A stretch of DNA of 64,000 nt, taken from positions 1,060,001-1,124,000 of the forward strand of contig NC_008700.1 of the NCBI RefSeq assembly GCF_000015245.1. Reading direction: 5' to 3'. This document shows, piece after piece, positions 41,444 to 50,875 of this stretch (position 1 is the stretch's first letter; each line of letters starts with the position of its first letter). The translations under genes and the position numbers were made by a program. The notes beneath the pieces were generated by a model. That model was not told the origin of the DNA, searched no databases, and saw only the letters and a list, made by a program, of their open reading frames with translations. The stretch comes from Shewanella amazonensis SB2B. Its GTDB lineage: Bacteria; Pseudomonadota; Gammaproteobacteria; Enterobacterales; Shewanellaceae.

Positions 41444-43081
41444 CTAAATTTGTCCTTTGCGGAACAAATTAATGAGCGCGTTACTGGAGGAGTCCAGTGC
41501 GCTGGCATCCTCATCGGCGGTCAGGCGCGCCAGCACGTCATTGCCCAGCGTTTTTCCCAGCTCCACGCCCCACTGGTCGAAAGAGTTAATATCCCAAATC
41601 ACACCCTGAACAAAGGTTCTGTGCTCGTACAGCGCTATCAGTGCACCCAATGTGGAAGGTGTCAGTTTGTCCATCAGCAGGGTGTTGCTCGGCTTGTTAC
41701 CCTCCATAACCTTATGACGGGCGATAAGACTCTTCTCATCATCACTGAGATTGCTTGCTGCAAGTTCAGCCAAGGCTTCTTCGTAGGTGCGCCCCTGCAT
41801 CAAAGCCTGGGTTTGTCCGAAGCAATTGGATGCAAGCTGCACATGATGTTCACCCAGCGGATTATGACTTTGTAGCGGCATAATGAAGTCGGCAGGAATG
41901 AGTGCAGTGCCCTGATGTAACAACTGGTGATAGGCATGCTGACCATTGGTACCTTCACCGCCCCAGATAACCGGGCCAGTGCTGAAATCCACGGTTTCGC
42001 CATCCATCATGGCAGACTTGCCGTTACTTTCCATGTCAAGCTGCTGGAAGTAAGCGGGCAAACCTCGCAGGTAGTGGTCATAGGTGAGCACTACGTGTGA
42101 CTGGGCATTGAAAAAGTTGCCATACCACACCGACAGCAGACCCATAATCACCGGCATGTTCTCAGCCAGCGGCGCCGAGGTGAAGTGTTCGTCCATACTG
42201 CGGGCACCGGCGAGCAGCGCCCGGTAGTTATCCATGCCAACCATCAGTGCAATAGGCAGACCAATGGCAGACCAGAGTGAGTAGCGACCACCAACCCAGT
42301 CCCACATTGGGAAGACATTGGCTTCATCGATACCGAAATCAGTCGCCTTGGCCACGTTGGAGGTCACAGCGGCAAAGTGTTTGGCTACATCAGCCTGAGA
42401 AGCACCGCTTTGCAGGAACCAGTCGCGGGCACTCAGGGTATTGGTGAGGGTTTCCTGAGTGCCAAACGACTTGGATGACATCAGGAACAGAGTTGTTTCC
42501 GGGTCGACCAGCTTGAGCTTTTCAACCAGCGAGGTGGCATCCACGTTGGCAACAAAGTGACAGTTCAGCTTGCCTGTCCAGTATGGACGCAGCGCCTGGG
42601 TGACAATTTTGGGCCCGAGGAATGAGCCGCCAATACCTATGCTGACAATATCGGTGATAGCTTTACCCGTGTAACCGCGCCATTCGCCAGAGGTAATTGA
42701 GGCAACGAAGGATTCAATTTTATCCAGAGTAGCATGGACTTCCGGCACCACATTGACACCATCCACTTCAACTACAGCATCATTTGGCGCACGCAGTGCG
42801 GTGTGCAGTACGGCACGCTTTTCAGTGGTGTTGATAATATCACCGGCGAACATGGCGTTGATGCGGGCTTCTAGCTGAGCTTGCTTTGCCAAATCGAACA
42901 AGGCACCCAGCACGACTTCTGTTACGCGGTTTTTGGAGTAATCCAGAAACAGACCACAGGCTTTCAGCGACATTTTGTCGAAACGTGCGCTGTCAGTCGC
43001 AAAAAGTTCACGCATATGAGGCAGTTTGTTGGAATATTCTTTCAGTTTCTGCCATTCAGGAGTATTGGTCACTCGACTCAT
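41444..43081 (-). CDS. pgi: Glucose-6-phosphate isomerase
   Basis: A 545-residue enzyme (E. coli 549) interconverting glucose 6-phosphate and fructose 6-phosphate. Family signatures: SIGIGGSFLGPKIVTQAL (about residue 153), the SSKSFGTQET stretch (about 215), FPMWDWVGGRYSLWSAIGLP and the active-site region GEGTNGQHAYHQLLHQGT. The ATG at 43081 matches the family start; the frame is open 38 codons further, across the end of tal. It lies 19 bases after tal on the same strand and is probably co-transcribed with it. Confidence 0.97.
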   Translation of the reverse strand: MSRVTNTPEWQKLKEYSNKLPHMRELFATDSARFDKMSLKACGLFLDYSKNRVTEVVLGALFDLAKQAQLEARINAMFAGDIINTTEKRAVLHTALRAPNDAVVEVDGVNVVPEVHATLDKIESFVASITSGEWRGYTGKAITDIVSIGIGGSFLGPKIVTQALRPYWTGKLNCHFVANVDATSLVEKLKLVDPETTLFLMSSKSFGTQETLTNTLSARDWFLQSGASQADVAKHFAAVTSNVAKATDFGIDEANVFPMWDWVGGRYSLWSAIGLPIALMVGMDNYRALLAGARSMDEHFTSAPLAENMPVIMGLLSVWYGNFFNAQSHVVLTYDHYLRGLPAYFQQLDMESNGKSAMMDGETVDFSTGPVIWGGEGTNGQHAYHQLLHQGTALIPADFIMPLQSHNPLGEHHVQLASNCFGQTQALMQGRTYEEALAELAASNLSDDEKSLIARHKVMEGNKPSNTLLMDKLTPSTLGALIALYEHRTFVQGVIWDINSFDQWGVELGKTLGNDVLARLTADEDASALDSSSNALINLFRKGQI

Positions 43082-43100
43082 TCGTTGCTTCCCCGCGTTA

Positions 43101-44054
43101 TCAGGCCAGTTTAGCCTTGAGCATCTCTTCCAGTTTGCCTTGATCGATGGCGAAGTTACGGATCCCTTCGGCCAGCTTTTCAACTGCCATGGCATCCTGG
43201 TTCATCTCCCAGCGGAATTCGGCTTCGCTCATTACAGGACCCGGTGCAACAGTGTCGGTCGTCGGTGTCAATTTACGTACCACAGGGGTGTTGCTGGCGG
43301 CCATTTCTTCGAGCAATGACGGGCCAATGGTCAGGCGGTCACAACCAGCCAGCTCAATGATTTCACCAGTGTTACGGAAGCTTGCGCCCATCACCACAGT
43401 CTTGTAACCGTGGCGCTTATAGTAGTTGTAGATATCAGTTACTGATACAACGCCCGGGTCTTCACTGGCGCGGTAATCTTTGCCGGTAGACTTCTTGTAC
43501 CAGTCGAGAATGCGGCCAACGAAAGGTGAAATCAGAAATACACCGGCTTCGGCGCAGGCGCGAGCCTGGGCAAAGCTGAACAGCAGCGTGAGGTTACAGT
43601 TGATGCCTTCGGCCTCAAGCTCTTTAGCGGCACAGATACCTTCCCATGTGGAAGCCAGTTTGATCAGGATGCGGCTCTTATCGATACCGGCTTCCTGATA
43701 CAGACGGATAAGCTTATGGGCCTTGGCGATAGAAGCTGTTTTATCGAAAGACAGACGGGCATCGACTTCAGTGGAGATGCGGCCGGGAACCAGTTTCAGG
43801 ATTTCCAGACCTATGTTGACAGCCAGTTTATCGGCAGCGTCTTCAATTTGGGTTTCAAGATTGTCACTCTGGGTTTTGGCCCAGGCAATGGCATTATCGA
43901 TAAGGCCTGAATATTCAGGGATTTGCGCTGCTTTCAGGATCAATGAAGGGTTGGTGGTGGCATCTTCAGGCTGAGAGCGTTTGATGGCTTCGATATCGCC
44001 GGTATCAGCGACTATGGTGGTAAAGGATTTGAGTTGCTCTAAGGTATTGGCCAT
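43101..44054 (-). CDS. tal: Transaldolase
   Basis: A 317-residue class I aldolase-fold enzyme (E. coli TalB 317) of the pentose phosphate pathway. The N-terminal signature DATTNPSLIL is at about residue 31, and the Schiff-base Lys lies in RILIKLASTWEG, near residue 132. It moves a dihydroxyacetone unit between sedoheptulose 7-phosphate and glyceraldehyde 3-phosphate. It leads a tal-pgi pair on the minus strand. Confidence 0.97.
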   Translation of the reverse strand: MANTLEQLKSFTTIVADTGDIEAIKRSQPEDATTNPSLILKAAQIPEYSGLIDNAIAWAKTQSDNLETQIEDAADKLAVNIGLEILKLVPGRISTEVDARLSFDKTASIAKAHKLIRLYQEAGIDKSRILIKLASTWEGICAAKELEAEGINCNLTLLFSFAQARACAEAGVFLISPFVGRILDWYKKSTGKDYRASEDPGVVSVTDIYNYYKRHGYKTVVMGASFRNTGEIIELAGCDRLTIGPSLLEEMAASNTPVVRKLTPTTDTVAPGPVMSEAEFRWEMNQDAMAVEKLAEGIRNFAIDQGKLEEMLKAKLA

Positions 44055-44217
44055 GGATCTTGTCCTTTTCGAAATGCTGCCGGAGCGCCGGGTTTATAGA
44101 CTCAATATTAGAAGCGATTTTGCGCTTTTTTCCAACCGCACTATGAAAAAAAATTACAAAATAGACTTAAAATTTCGAAATGAGTCAGGCAAGGTCTTTA
44201 AATTGGATTATACAAAG

Positions 44218-44244
44218 AAAAAAGCCACTGCAGGCAGTGGCTTT
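44218..44244 (-). terminator. Terminator of the OmpA-like gene
   Basis: On the minus strand GCCACTG-CCTG-CAGTGGC is followed by TTTTTTC, about 20 bases after the stop. Confidence 0.82.
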
Positions 44245-44263
44245 ATCAGTGACAAATCACAGA

Positions 44264-45367
44264 TTACTTGAGTACTGGTACCTTTTCAGAACCAGTCACA
44301 ACCGCTTCAACACGGCGGTTAGCCGCATGAGCCTCAGCTGTGTTGCCATCCATTACCGGACGGGTGATACCATAACCCTTGGCGGTCACACGGTTGGCAC
44401 TGATGCCATACTTCTCAACCAGCAGCTTGGCTGCGGCATTGGCGCGCTTCTCAGACAGGGTCATGTTGTAGTCTGGGTTACCGACGTTGGAAGCGTGGCC
44501 ACCGATTTCAACGGTTGAACCTGGGTGTTGGTTCATGTAGTTTGCCAACTTCTCAACAGACTCGTAGGAAGATGGATTGATAACAGACGAGTTGTTGGCA
44601 AAGCGCAGTGAGCCCAGGTTGTGGGTGGTCACATCGTCTTTGTAAACTGTACAGCCGTATGCATCAACCTTGTGGTCGGCAGGTGTGGCTGGGCACTTGT
44701 CCAGATCATCATTTACACCGTCGTTATCTGAATCAACAGGTGCAACAACCACGGGGGCGGCAACGACAGGAGCTGCCTTGCTGCCGAAGCGATAGCTCAG
44801 CTCCAGACCCCAATAGTTGCTTTCCATTTCCAGCGTGTTCCACTTCTCTTCGTCGAGATTTTCGTAACGACGATATTTGGCAGACAGCTTCAGGTTATCG
44901 GTGAAGTTATAACCGATACCAGCACCTACGAATGGCGCAATACCGCTGTCGCTGTAGTAGTTAGAGCCCCAGCGTTTGTTGTTGTACACCAGGTAGTTCA
45001 TGGCACCGGCTTCAGCCGACAGGCTCCACTTGCTCGCAAATGGCCAGAACGCGACCAAGCCCAGGGTGGTGCCCTTGGCGCCTACGTCATTCAGGTTGTT
45101 GGCGTAGTCAGTCCACTCGGCGCGGCCCAGGTCACGGTAACCCAGCTCGACACCAAAGTAGTCATTAAACAGGTAGCCAGCGAATACGTCCCAAGCATAA
45201 GGACTGTCTTCACCACAGGAACGCATGGTTTTTTGGTCACAGGCTGGCTCATAGTTGTTGATACCAACACCGCCACCCACATACCAGGGGCTCATGCCTT
45301 CATCAGACGCCATGACGCCGAAAGGCAGGGCCGACGCGAGCAGTGCAATTTTCAATGAGTTTTTCAT
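44264..45367 (-). CDS. OmpA-family outer-membrane protein
   Basis: A 367-residue protein. A signal peptide (KNSLKIALLASALPFGVMA) is followed by an OmpA-type beta-barrel (about 20-205, with alternating aromatic residues and a final ELSYRFG). A short acidic calcium-type repeat follows (DSDNDGVNDDLDKCP), then a C-terminal peptidoglycan-binding OmpA domain (about 260-367; ANRRVEAVV). It links outer membrane to cell wall. Two adjacent ATGs exist; 45367 sits 7 bases from GGAG, 45370 only 4. A single gene with its own terminator. Confidence 0.92.
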   Translation of the reverse strand: MKNSLKIALLASALPFGVMASDEGMSPWYVGGGVGINNYEPACDQKTMRSCGEDSPYAWDVFAGYLFNDYFGVELGYRDLGRAEWTDYANNLNDVGAKGTTLGLVAFWPFASKWSLSAEAGAMNYLVYNNKRWGSNYYSDSGIAPFVGAGIGYNFTDNLKLSAKYRRYENLDEEKWNTLEMESNYWGLELSYRFGSKAAPVVAAPVVVAPVDSDNDGVNDDLDKCPATPADHKVDAYGCTVYKDDVTTHNLGSLRFANNSSVINPSSYESVEKLANYMNQHPGSTVEIGGHASNVGNPDYNMTLSEKRANAAAKLLVEKYGISANRVTAKGYGITRPVMDGNTAEAHAANRRVEAVVTGSEKVPVLK

Positions 45368-45537
45368 CATAATTCTCCAAGTCCATTGTTTGATGATGTC
45401 CACCATAATGCTCTTTGGGATGTTGGAGCATAGCTTGCACTTCGTGTGGTGTTCCCTTTGTGTTTTAGCAAGCCACACATATTATCGGTGCTAAATAATT
45501 GAATTTCTACAGTACAAAGTTCCTTTTAATTAAAAAA

Positions 45538-45565
45538 TAAAAAGACACCCACGAGGGGCGTCTTA
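45538..45565 (-). terminator. Terminator of phosphoketolase
   Basis: On the minus strand AGACGCCC-CTCG-TGGGTGTCT (one G:T pair) is followed by a T-rich run, about 25 bases after the stop. Confidence 0.75.
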
Positions 45566-45588
45566 TAATTCACAGAATTATAACAATT

Positions 45589-47955
45589 TTAACGGGTCCA
45601 CACCCAATTTTCGATGTGAATCGGATCTACGCCATTGGCCTTAATATAATTCTTATGGTCAACCAAACGTTGCAGCATATCTGTGGTGATGGCCACATGT
45701 TGGGTTTCATCGATAATCCCTTGCTGGAACAATTTATAGGCCATATCGATTACCAGGTGATAGCGTGAAGTGCCATTTCGCACGCCCATATCGAATGGTG
45801 TGGTTGTGGAACCTTCCTCTTCATAGCCCTTAATGCGGAATCTGTGGCTACCTTTGTAATCGAATACCAGTTTCTTGATGGTGTTTGGATAACCGTGGTA
45901 GTTGAACACCACGCCTTTATCTTTGGTAAAGATTTCGTCCATCATCCAGGGCTTTTGCTGGAACTTACGACTGCCAAGGCCATTGGAGTTGAGTTCAGAC
46001 ACACTTACGAAGCGTAAACGTACCCGTGGCAGCAATTCGCGAATCAGTACCAATGAAGCCATACACTCCTGGGTGGCGTAGTCACCACAGCCCGCCAGTA
46101 CCACATCCGGGTTGTCATCAGAGGCAAAGTCCCAAATCATCAGACCATCTTTGGCTTGGCGACGGGCTTCATCCAGGGTCAACCATTGAGGCAGCTCTTT
46201 CTTACCTGCAACAATGATGTTCAATTTGTCGCGGTCAGCATACGCACGCTCGGTATAAACCAGAGTGCTGTTGGCATCGGCTGGCAGATAGGCAGAAATG
46301 ATCTCTGGGTGTTTTTCCAGCATGGCACCGAGGAAGCTGGGGTTCTGGTGCGAATAACCGTTGTGATCCTGACGCTCAAGCAGAGAAGAAAGTACGACGT
46401 TGCAGGATGGCAGTGGCTTACGGAAATGGACGCCCTGGCTTGCGTAAACGTATTTACAGTATTGGTCCGCCATTGAAGAGACCACCTGCGAGAAGGCCTC
46501 ATAGGTTGGGAACATACCGTGACGACCCGTTACCGTGTATCCGTGCATCATACCAAACAGCAGGTTTTCAGACAGCAGCTCCAACACGCGGCCGTCGCGG
46601 CTCATGTCCTGGTCCCAACTTTCGATAGGCCACTGCCACGCGCGATCGGTTTCTTCAAATACGGCTTGCAGCTGGTTGGAGTATGTTTCATCCGGACTGA
46701 AGATGCGCAGATTGCGCTGATCGCGGTTCAGTTTGAAGGCTTCACGCATCCACTCGCCCATTTTATTCATGGAGTAGCCACGATGACCACGTGGTACTTC
46801 TGCGCCGTAAGCCAACTTGGTCAGATCGGGGTTGGTCAGTGCACGGACTACTTCGCCACCATAGGACAGGCGTTGACGACCACAGCAGAGTTCTTTGGGC
46901 GGGATAAGTGACTTGATATCGGGGTCAAACTGGAGTTCGCCCTGTTCTGTCACGCTGCAAAGCTCTGCAAATCCATAGCTTGCCAGCCAGTTATCCAAGG
47001 CTTCGAGGTGGCCTTTATCTGTGGCGCACTTATTGACGATAACCTGGTGCGATTCACAGTTACCTTCAAGTTTCTTACCCTTGTCTTCGGCTACACCAGT
47101 CCAACCTTTGGCGGTGCGCATCAGGATCACCGGCCAGCGTGGCTTACAAACGTCTTCACCATTTCGGGCACGGGTTTGGATGTCATTAATCATCTCATAG
47201 GAGAGATCCATGGCCTTGACCATTTGCTCATAGACATCTTCTTCCAGCTGATCGTCCACAATGATGGGGTGATAACCCAGACCGCGGAATTCAAGATCCA
47301 GTTCTTCGTGGCTCATACGACCCATGCGGGTTGGGCCTGAGATCTTGTACCCGTTAATGTGCACGATTGGCAGTACAGCGCCGCAAGTGGCTGGGTTGAC
47401 CAGGCGGTTGGCGTACCAGGACGCGGCCAGGGGGCCGGTCTCGGACTCACCGTCCCCAACGAGCACGGTGGCAATCAGATCGGGGTTGTCCAGCACGGCA
47501 CCAAAACCTACAGACAAGGAATAACCCAGCTCACCACCCTCCAGAATTTGTCCTGGCGCTTCTGGGTTGGCATGTGAAGGATAACCGTAGGCGGCTGAAA
47601 ATTTCTTACAGATATCTTCGATGCCGGTTTCATTGTACGGAATGGTTTCGGGGTAGAAGTGACTCAGTGAGCCTTCAATAAACAGGTTTGCCTGAACAGC
47701 AGGGAAGCCATGGCCTGGGCCAACTAAATAGAGGAAGGGGCGCTTGTGTTTTACGATGAGACGGTTGACGTTGGCATAAACAAAATTGATGCCGGGACAG
47801 GTACCCCAGTGACCGAGCAGTCTGGGTTTGATATCTCCGTGAACCAGTGGTCGCTTGTGTAACACATTCTGCTTGAGATAAATCTGTGAGGTGGCTAGAA
47901 AGTTAGTGGCCCGCACAAATTTCTTCAGTGCGGTAATCTCGTGCTGTTGAGTCAT
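45589..47955 (-). CDS. xfp: Xylulose-5-phosphate/fructose-6-phosphate phosphoketolase
   Basis: A 788-residue thiamine diphosphate enzyme, full family length (about 790-825). It splits xylulose 5-phosphate or fructose 6-phosphate with phosphate into acetyl phosphate and glyceraldehyde 3-phosphate or erythrose 4-phosphate. Family stretches visible: LLGHWGTCPGINFVYAN, GPGHGFPAVQAN, the cofactor-binding VGDGESETGPLAASW and HQNPSFLGAMLEKHPE. It lies on the same strand as tal and pgi but has its own terminator and a long upstream region. Substrate preference cannot be read from sequence. Confidence 0.95.
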   Translation of the reverse strand: MTQQHEITALKKFVRATNFLATSQIYLKQNVLHKRPLVHGDIKPRLLGHWGTCPGINFVYANVNRLIVKHKRPFLYLVGPGHGFPAVQANLFIEGSLSHFYPETIPYNETGIEDICKKFSAAYGYPSHANPEAPGQILEGGELGYSLSVGFGAVLDNPDLIATVLVGDGESETGPLAASWYANRLVNPATCGAVLPIVHINGYKISGPTRMGRMSHEELDLEFRGLGYHPIIVDDQLEEDVYEQMVKAMDLSYEMINDIQTRARNGEDVCKPRWPVILMRTAKGWTGVAEDKGKKLEGNCESHQVIVNKCATDKGHLEALDNWLASYGFAELCSVTEQGELQFDPDIKSLIPPKELCCGRQRLSYGGEVVRALTNPDLTKLAYGAEVPRGHRGYSMNKMGEWMREAFKLNRDQRNLRIFSPDETYSNQLQAVFEETDRAWQWPIESWDQDMSRDGRVLELLSENLLFGMMHGYTVTGRHGMFPTYEAFSQVVSSMADQYCKYVYASQGVHFRKPLPSCNVVLSSLLERQDHNGYSHQNPSFLGAMLEKHPEIISAYLPADANSTLVYTERAYADRDKLNIIVAGKKELPQWLTLDEARRQAKDGLMIWDFASDDNPDVVLAGCGDYATQECMASLVLIRELLPRVRLRFVSVSELNSNGLGSRKFQQKPWMMDEIFTKDKGVVFNYHGYPNTIKKLVFDYKGSHRFRIKGYEEEGSTTTPFDMGVRNGTSRYHLVIDMAYKLFQQGIIDETQHVAITTDMLQRLVDHKNYIKANGVDPIHIENWVWTR

Positions 47956-48396
47956 AATAAGCCTCTCGATGCTTAAAATGGTTAAGTGGAATCTGCTTCT
48001 TGGTGAGTACTATATTTGTAAATTTATTACAAAAATGTGCCCCACATCCAAATTCGCAAAGTTGATCTCACTAATGTTCACATCTTGTATAGCTATGTTT
48101 TGTTTGTTAATCGACTTTTAACAGTATCTTATACTCGTATTTGCCTCGTGATTCGCATGTCGTATAAATGCGCAACCGTGAGCTTGATCACGAGTTTTTT
48201 TTGAAATACTGTGCTACTTTGCCGCGTCCATCGGGCATCCAATTGTTGTAAGTGGCACTGAAATTGAGCCACATTAAGGGAATTTTTTAAAAAAATTACA
48301 GCTATTCATGCGCTTAAGGATGATCTTAAGCAATGTTGCGGCAGCGGCGAGAGAAAGGGATGCATCGCCATTGCAGGAAGGAAGACGAACAAGACT
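47956..48396. other. 441-base divergent intergenic region (phosphoketolase / symporter)
   Basis: No coding sequence was found. It carries a good CRP-type palindrome at 48177-48192 and long A/T tracts (48193-48200 and about 48285-48297). It must hold promoters for both divergent genes. Confidence 0.6.
48177..48192. promoter_or_regulatory. CRP-like site
   Basis: CGTGA-GCTTGA-TCACG is a perfect inverted repeat matching the CRP pattern TGTGA-N6-TCACA in 8 of 10 core bases, flanked by A and T. It is 222 bases from the phosphoketolase start and 205 from the symporter start, so it could act on either. Confidence 0.55.
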
Positions 48397-49839
48397 ATGT
48401 TAGAAACTATTGTTAATTTTCTTAATGCCCTGCTATGGGGCAAGCTGCTGGTTTACGGACTGGTGGGTGCGGGGCTTTACTTTACCGTTCGCCTGGCCTT
48501 TATCCAACTGACTCACTTTAAACATGGTATCAAGGTTATGACCATCAGCCGTCAGGGTGGTGATGGTGGCTTATCTTCTTTCCAGGTGTTCTGTACCAGC
48601 ATGGCAGCACGTGTTGGTGCTGGTAATATGGCCGGTGTTGCTGTAGCCATTGGCACTGCAGGACCAGGAGCTGTGTTCTGGATGTGGGCGATTGCAGTAC
48701 TCGGTATGGCAACTGCCATGATTGAATCGACCCTCGCACAGGTCTACAAGGTGAAAGATGAAGATGGCCAGTTCCGCGGTGGTCCTGCCTATTATATGGA
48801 GAAGGGCTTGGGTCAGCGCTGGATGGGAGCACTGTTCTCTGTCTTCCTGATTTTGGCATTTGGTTTGGTATTCAACGCAGTTCAGGCCAATACCATCACC
48901 GGTGCGCTGGAAAGGGTATTCGGATTCGAACCCATCTATGTTGGCATTGGAATAGTGGTAGCCAGTGGGTTCGTCATTATGGGCGGCCTTCGTAAAGTGG
49001 CGCGTGTATCAGAAATCGTTGTGCCCTTTATGGCTCTGGTCTACCTGTTGATTGCCTCTGTGGTTGTCGTGGTGAACCTAGATAAACTGCCAGAAGTATT
49101 CAGCCTGATAATTAAGAGTGCATTTGGTTGGCAAGAAGCCGTAGCCGGCGGTGTTGCATACAGTGTGGCTCAGGCCATGCAAGCAGGTATTGCCCGTGGC
49201 CTCTTCTCCAACGAAGCAGGGATGGGCAGTGCCGCGAACGTAGCTGCCAGCGCCACACCCAACCCAAATCATCCAGCTTCTCAGGGATTTGTGCAGATGA
49301 TGGGAGTGTTTGTCGATACGCTGGTGATTTGTACCGCCACTGCGGCCATTATTTTGCTGGCCGGTGACATGGGTGCAGAAAGTGATGGTATTAAACTCAC
49401 CATCGACGCCTTGACCAGCCATGTAGGAGATTGGGGCGGCGCATTCATCGCCTTTGCGATTTTCCTGTTCTGCTTTACATCTATTATCGCTAACTATTCC
49501 TACGCTGAAACCAATGTCATGTTCCTGTCAGGTAACCGCAAAACTGCGTTGCCGCTGTTCAGGTTACTGGTGCTGGGCATGGTGATGTTTGGTGCTATGG
49601 CAAAAATCAGTCTGGTTTGGGATCTCGCGGATGTTTCCATGGGCCTGATGGCAATAGTGAATATTATCGCGCTGGTACTACTTTCAGGTCTCGCTATTCG
49701 GGTGATCGATGACTATCGGGAGCAGCTTAAAAAAGGTGACATGCCGGTATTTGACCGAAGTAAGTTTCCAGAGCTGGATGGACAGGTCGAAACTGACATC
49801 TGGCCCGAGAATGCCAAAGCTAGGGCCAACGAAGCCTGA
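48397..49839 (+). CDS. alsT: Sodium/alanine symporter (AGCS family)
   Basis: A 480-residue inner-membrane transporter with about 11 hydrophobic helices. AGCS-family stretches include FQVFCTSMAARVGAGNMAGV (about 62-81), GPGAVFWMWAIAVLGMATAM and ARGLFSNEAGMGSAANVAA (about 268-286). These proteins import alanine or glycine with Na+ or H+. It resembles E. coli YaaJ, which also sits near thrABC, yaaA and talB. It is followed by a terminator and yaaA. Confidence 0.93.
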   Translation: MLETIVNFLNALLWGKLLVYGLVGAGLYFTVRLAFIQLTHFKHGIKVMTISRQGGDGGLSSFQVFCTSMAARVGAGNMAGVAVAIGTAGPGAVFWMWAIAVLGMATAMIESTLAQVYKVKDEDGQFRGGPAYYMEKGLGQRWMGALFSVFLILAFGLVFNAVQANTITGALERVFGFEPIYVGIGIVVASGFVIMGGLRKVARVSEIVVPFMALVYLLIASVVVVVNLDKLPEVFSLIIKSAFGWQEAVAGGVAYSVAQAMQAGIARGLFSNEAGMGSAANVAASATPNPNHPASQGFVQMMGVFVDTLVICTATAAIILLAGDMGAESDGIKLTIDALTSHVGDWGGAFIAFAIFLFCFTSIIANYSYAETNVMFLSGNRKTALPLFRLLVLGMVMFGAMAKISLVWDLADVSMGLMAIVNIIALVLLSGLAIRVIDDYREQLKKGDMPVFDRSKFPELDGQVETDIWPENAKARANEA

Positions 49840-49858
49840 GCCGATTAGTGCAATCCAC

Positions 49859-49888
49859 AAAACCACGCCAATGCGGCGTGGTTTTTTT
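49859..49888 (+). terminator. Terminator of the symporter gene
   Basis: CCACGCC-AATGC-GGCGTGG with AAAA before and seven T after. Confidence 0.9.
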
Positions 49889-49936
49889 ATCTCTCTTGGG
49901 TATCATAAGGCTTAACTGAATTGACGAGAGAAACCC

Positions 49937-50710
49937 ATGCTGGTTGTAATTTCCCCCGCCAAAACATTGGATTATGATAATCCTGCGCCAACGAAACAGT
50001 ACACATTACCTGAGCTGGTGAGCCACAGCGCTGAGCTGATAGAAGTCTGTAAGGGCTTAACACCGGCAGATATCGCTTCTTTGATGTCTGTGAGTGACAA
50101 AATTGCTGGGCTGAATGCGGCAAGATTTGCATCTTGGACACCGTCCTTTTCATTGGAAAACGCCAAGCAGGCTCTCTTTGCTTTTCGCGGGGATGTTTAC
50201 ACAGGATTGGACGCCGACACCCTAAGCCCGGAAGAGCTCGAGTATGCCCAGTCCCATCTGCGCATGCTTTCCGGTTTATATGGTGTGTTAAAACCGCTGG
50301 ATTTGATGCAGGCCTACCGTCTTGAAATGGGTACAGCCCTTGGCAATGGCCGTGGCAAAAACCTGTACGAGTTTTGGGGCAATCTCATTACGGATAAGCT
50401 GAACGAGGCGTTGTCGGCTCAAGGGGATGATATTCTGGTCAATCTTGCGTCCAATGAATACTTCAAGGCCGTCAAAATCAAGGGGATTAAAGGGACACTG
50501 GTGAACCCCGTGTTTAAGGATGCCAAAAACGGTCAGTATAAAATCATCAGTTTTTACGCCAAGAAAGCCCGTGGCTTGATGGCACGTTTTATCCTGACCA
50601 CCCGGACAAAGACCATAGAAGATCTGAAAAGGTTTGATTACGATGGCTACTACTATAGCCCTGAACAGTCGACTCCCTGCACGCCTGTGTTTTTACGGGA
50701 AGAGCGGTAA
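49937..50710 (+). CDS. yaaA: Peroxide stress protein YaaA
   Basis: A 257-residue protein (E. coli 258) beginning LVVISPAKTLDYDNP. Characteristic stretches are SGLYGVLKPLDLMQAYRLEMG and LVNLASNEYFKAV. YaaA lowers free intracellular iron during hydrogen peroxide stress and has DNA-binding ability in E. coli. It sits alone between terminators, just upstream of the insertion sequence. Confidence 0.95.
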   Translation: MLVVISPAKTLDYDNPAPTKQYTLPELVSHSAELIEVCKGLTPADIASLMSVSDKIAGLNAARFASWTPSFSLENAKQALFAFRGDVYTGLDADTLSPEELEYAQSHLRMLSGLYGVLKPLDLMQAYRLEMGTALGNGRGKNLYEFWGNLITDKLNEALSAQGDDILVNLASNEYFKAVKIKGIKGTLVNPVFKDAKNGQYKIISFYAKKARGLMARFILTTRTKTIEDLKRFDYDGYYYSPEQSTPCTPVFLREER

Positions 50711-50727
50711 AGTCCGCTGAGGGTGAT

Positions 50728-50754
50728 AAAAACGCGGCCAATGGCCGCGTTTTT
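50728..50754 (+). terminator. Terminator of yaaA
   Basis: CGCGGCC-AAT-GGCCGCG with AAAAA before and TTTTT after. Confidence 0.9.
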
Positions 50755-50769
50755 CATTGTCACTCTAAA

Positions 50770-50790
50770 ACCACCTCCTATGGAGGTGGT
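50770..50790. repeat. Left-end hairpin of the IS200-type element
   Basis: Nine-base perfect stem with loop TAT. Confidence 0.85.
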
Positions 50791-50875
50791 GATCGTTCTA
50801 GTGGGGCTTTGCCCGTAGAATGCCCATGCTAAATACTCCCTCGGTTTGTTACCAGCAAATCAAGGAGTAAGTAGC

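Noticed and set aside
48177..48192. FNR site reading of the palindrome in the phosphoketolase/symporter gap
   Set aside because: The arms CGTGA/TCACG with a 6-base spacer fit CRP; the TTGAT-N4-ATCAA pattern of FNR is not present.
50770..50790. CRISPR-like repeat (CCACCTCC/GGAGGTGG) near 50.77 and 51.36 kb
   Set aside because: Only two copies with a transposase between them; these are the end hairpins of an IS200-type element, not a CRISPR array.
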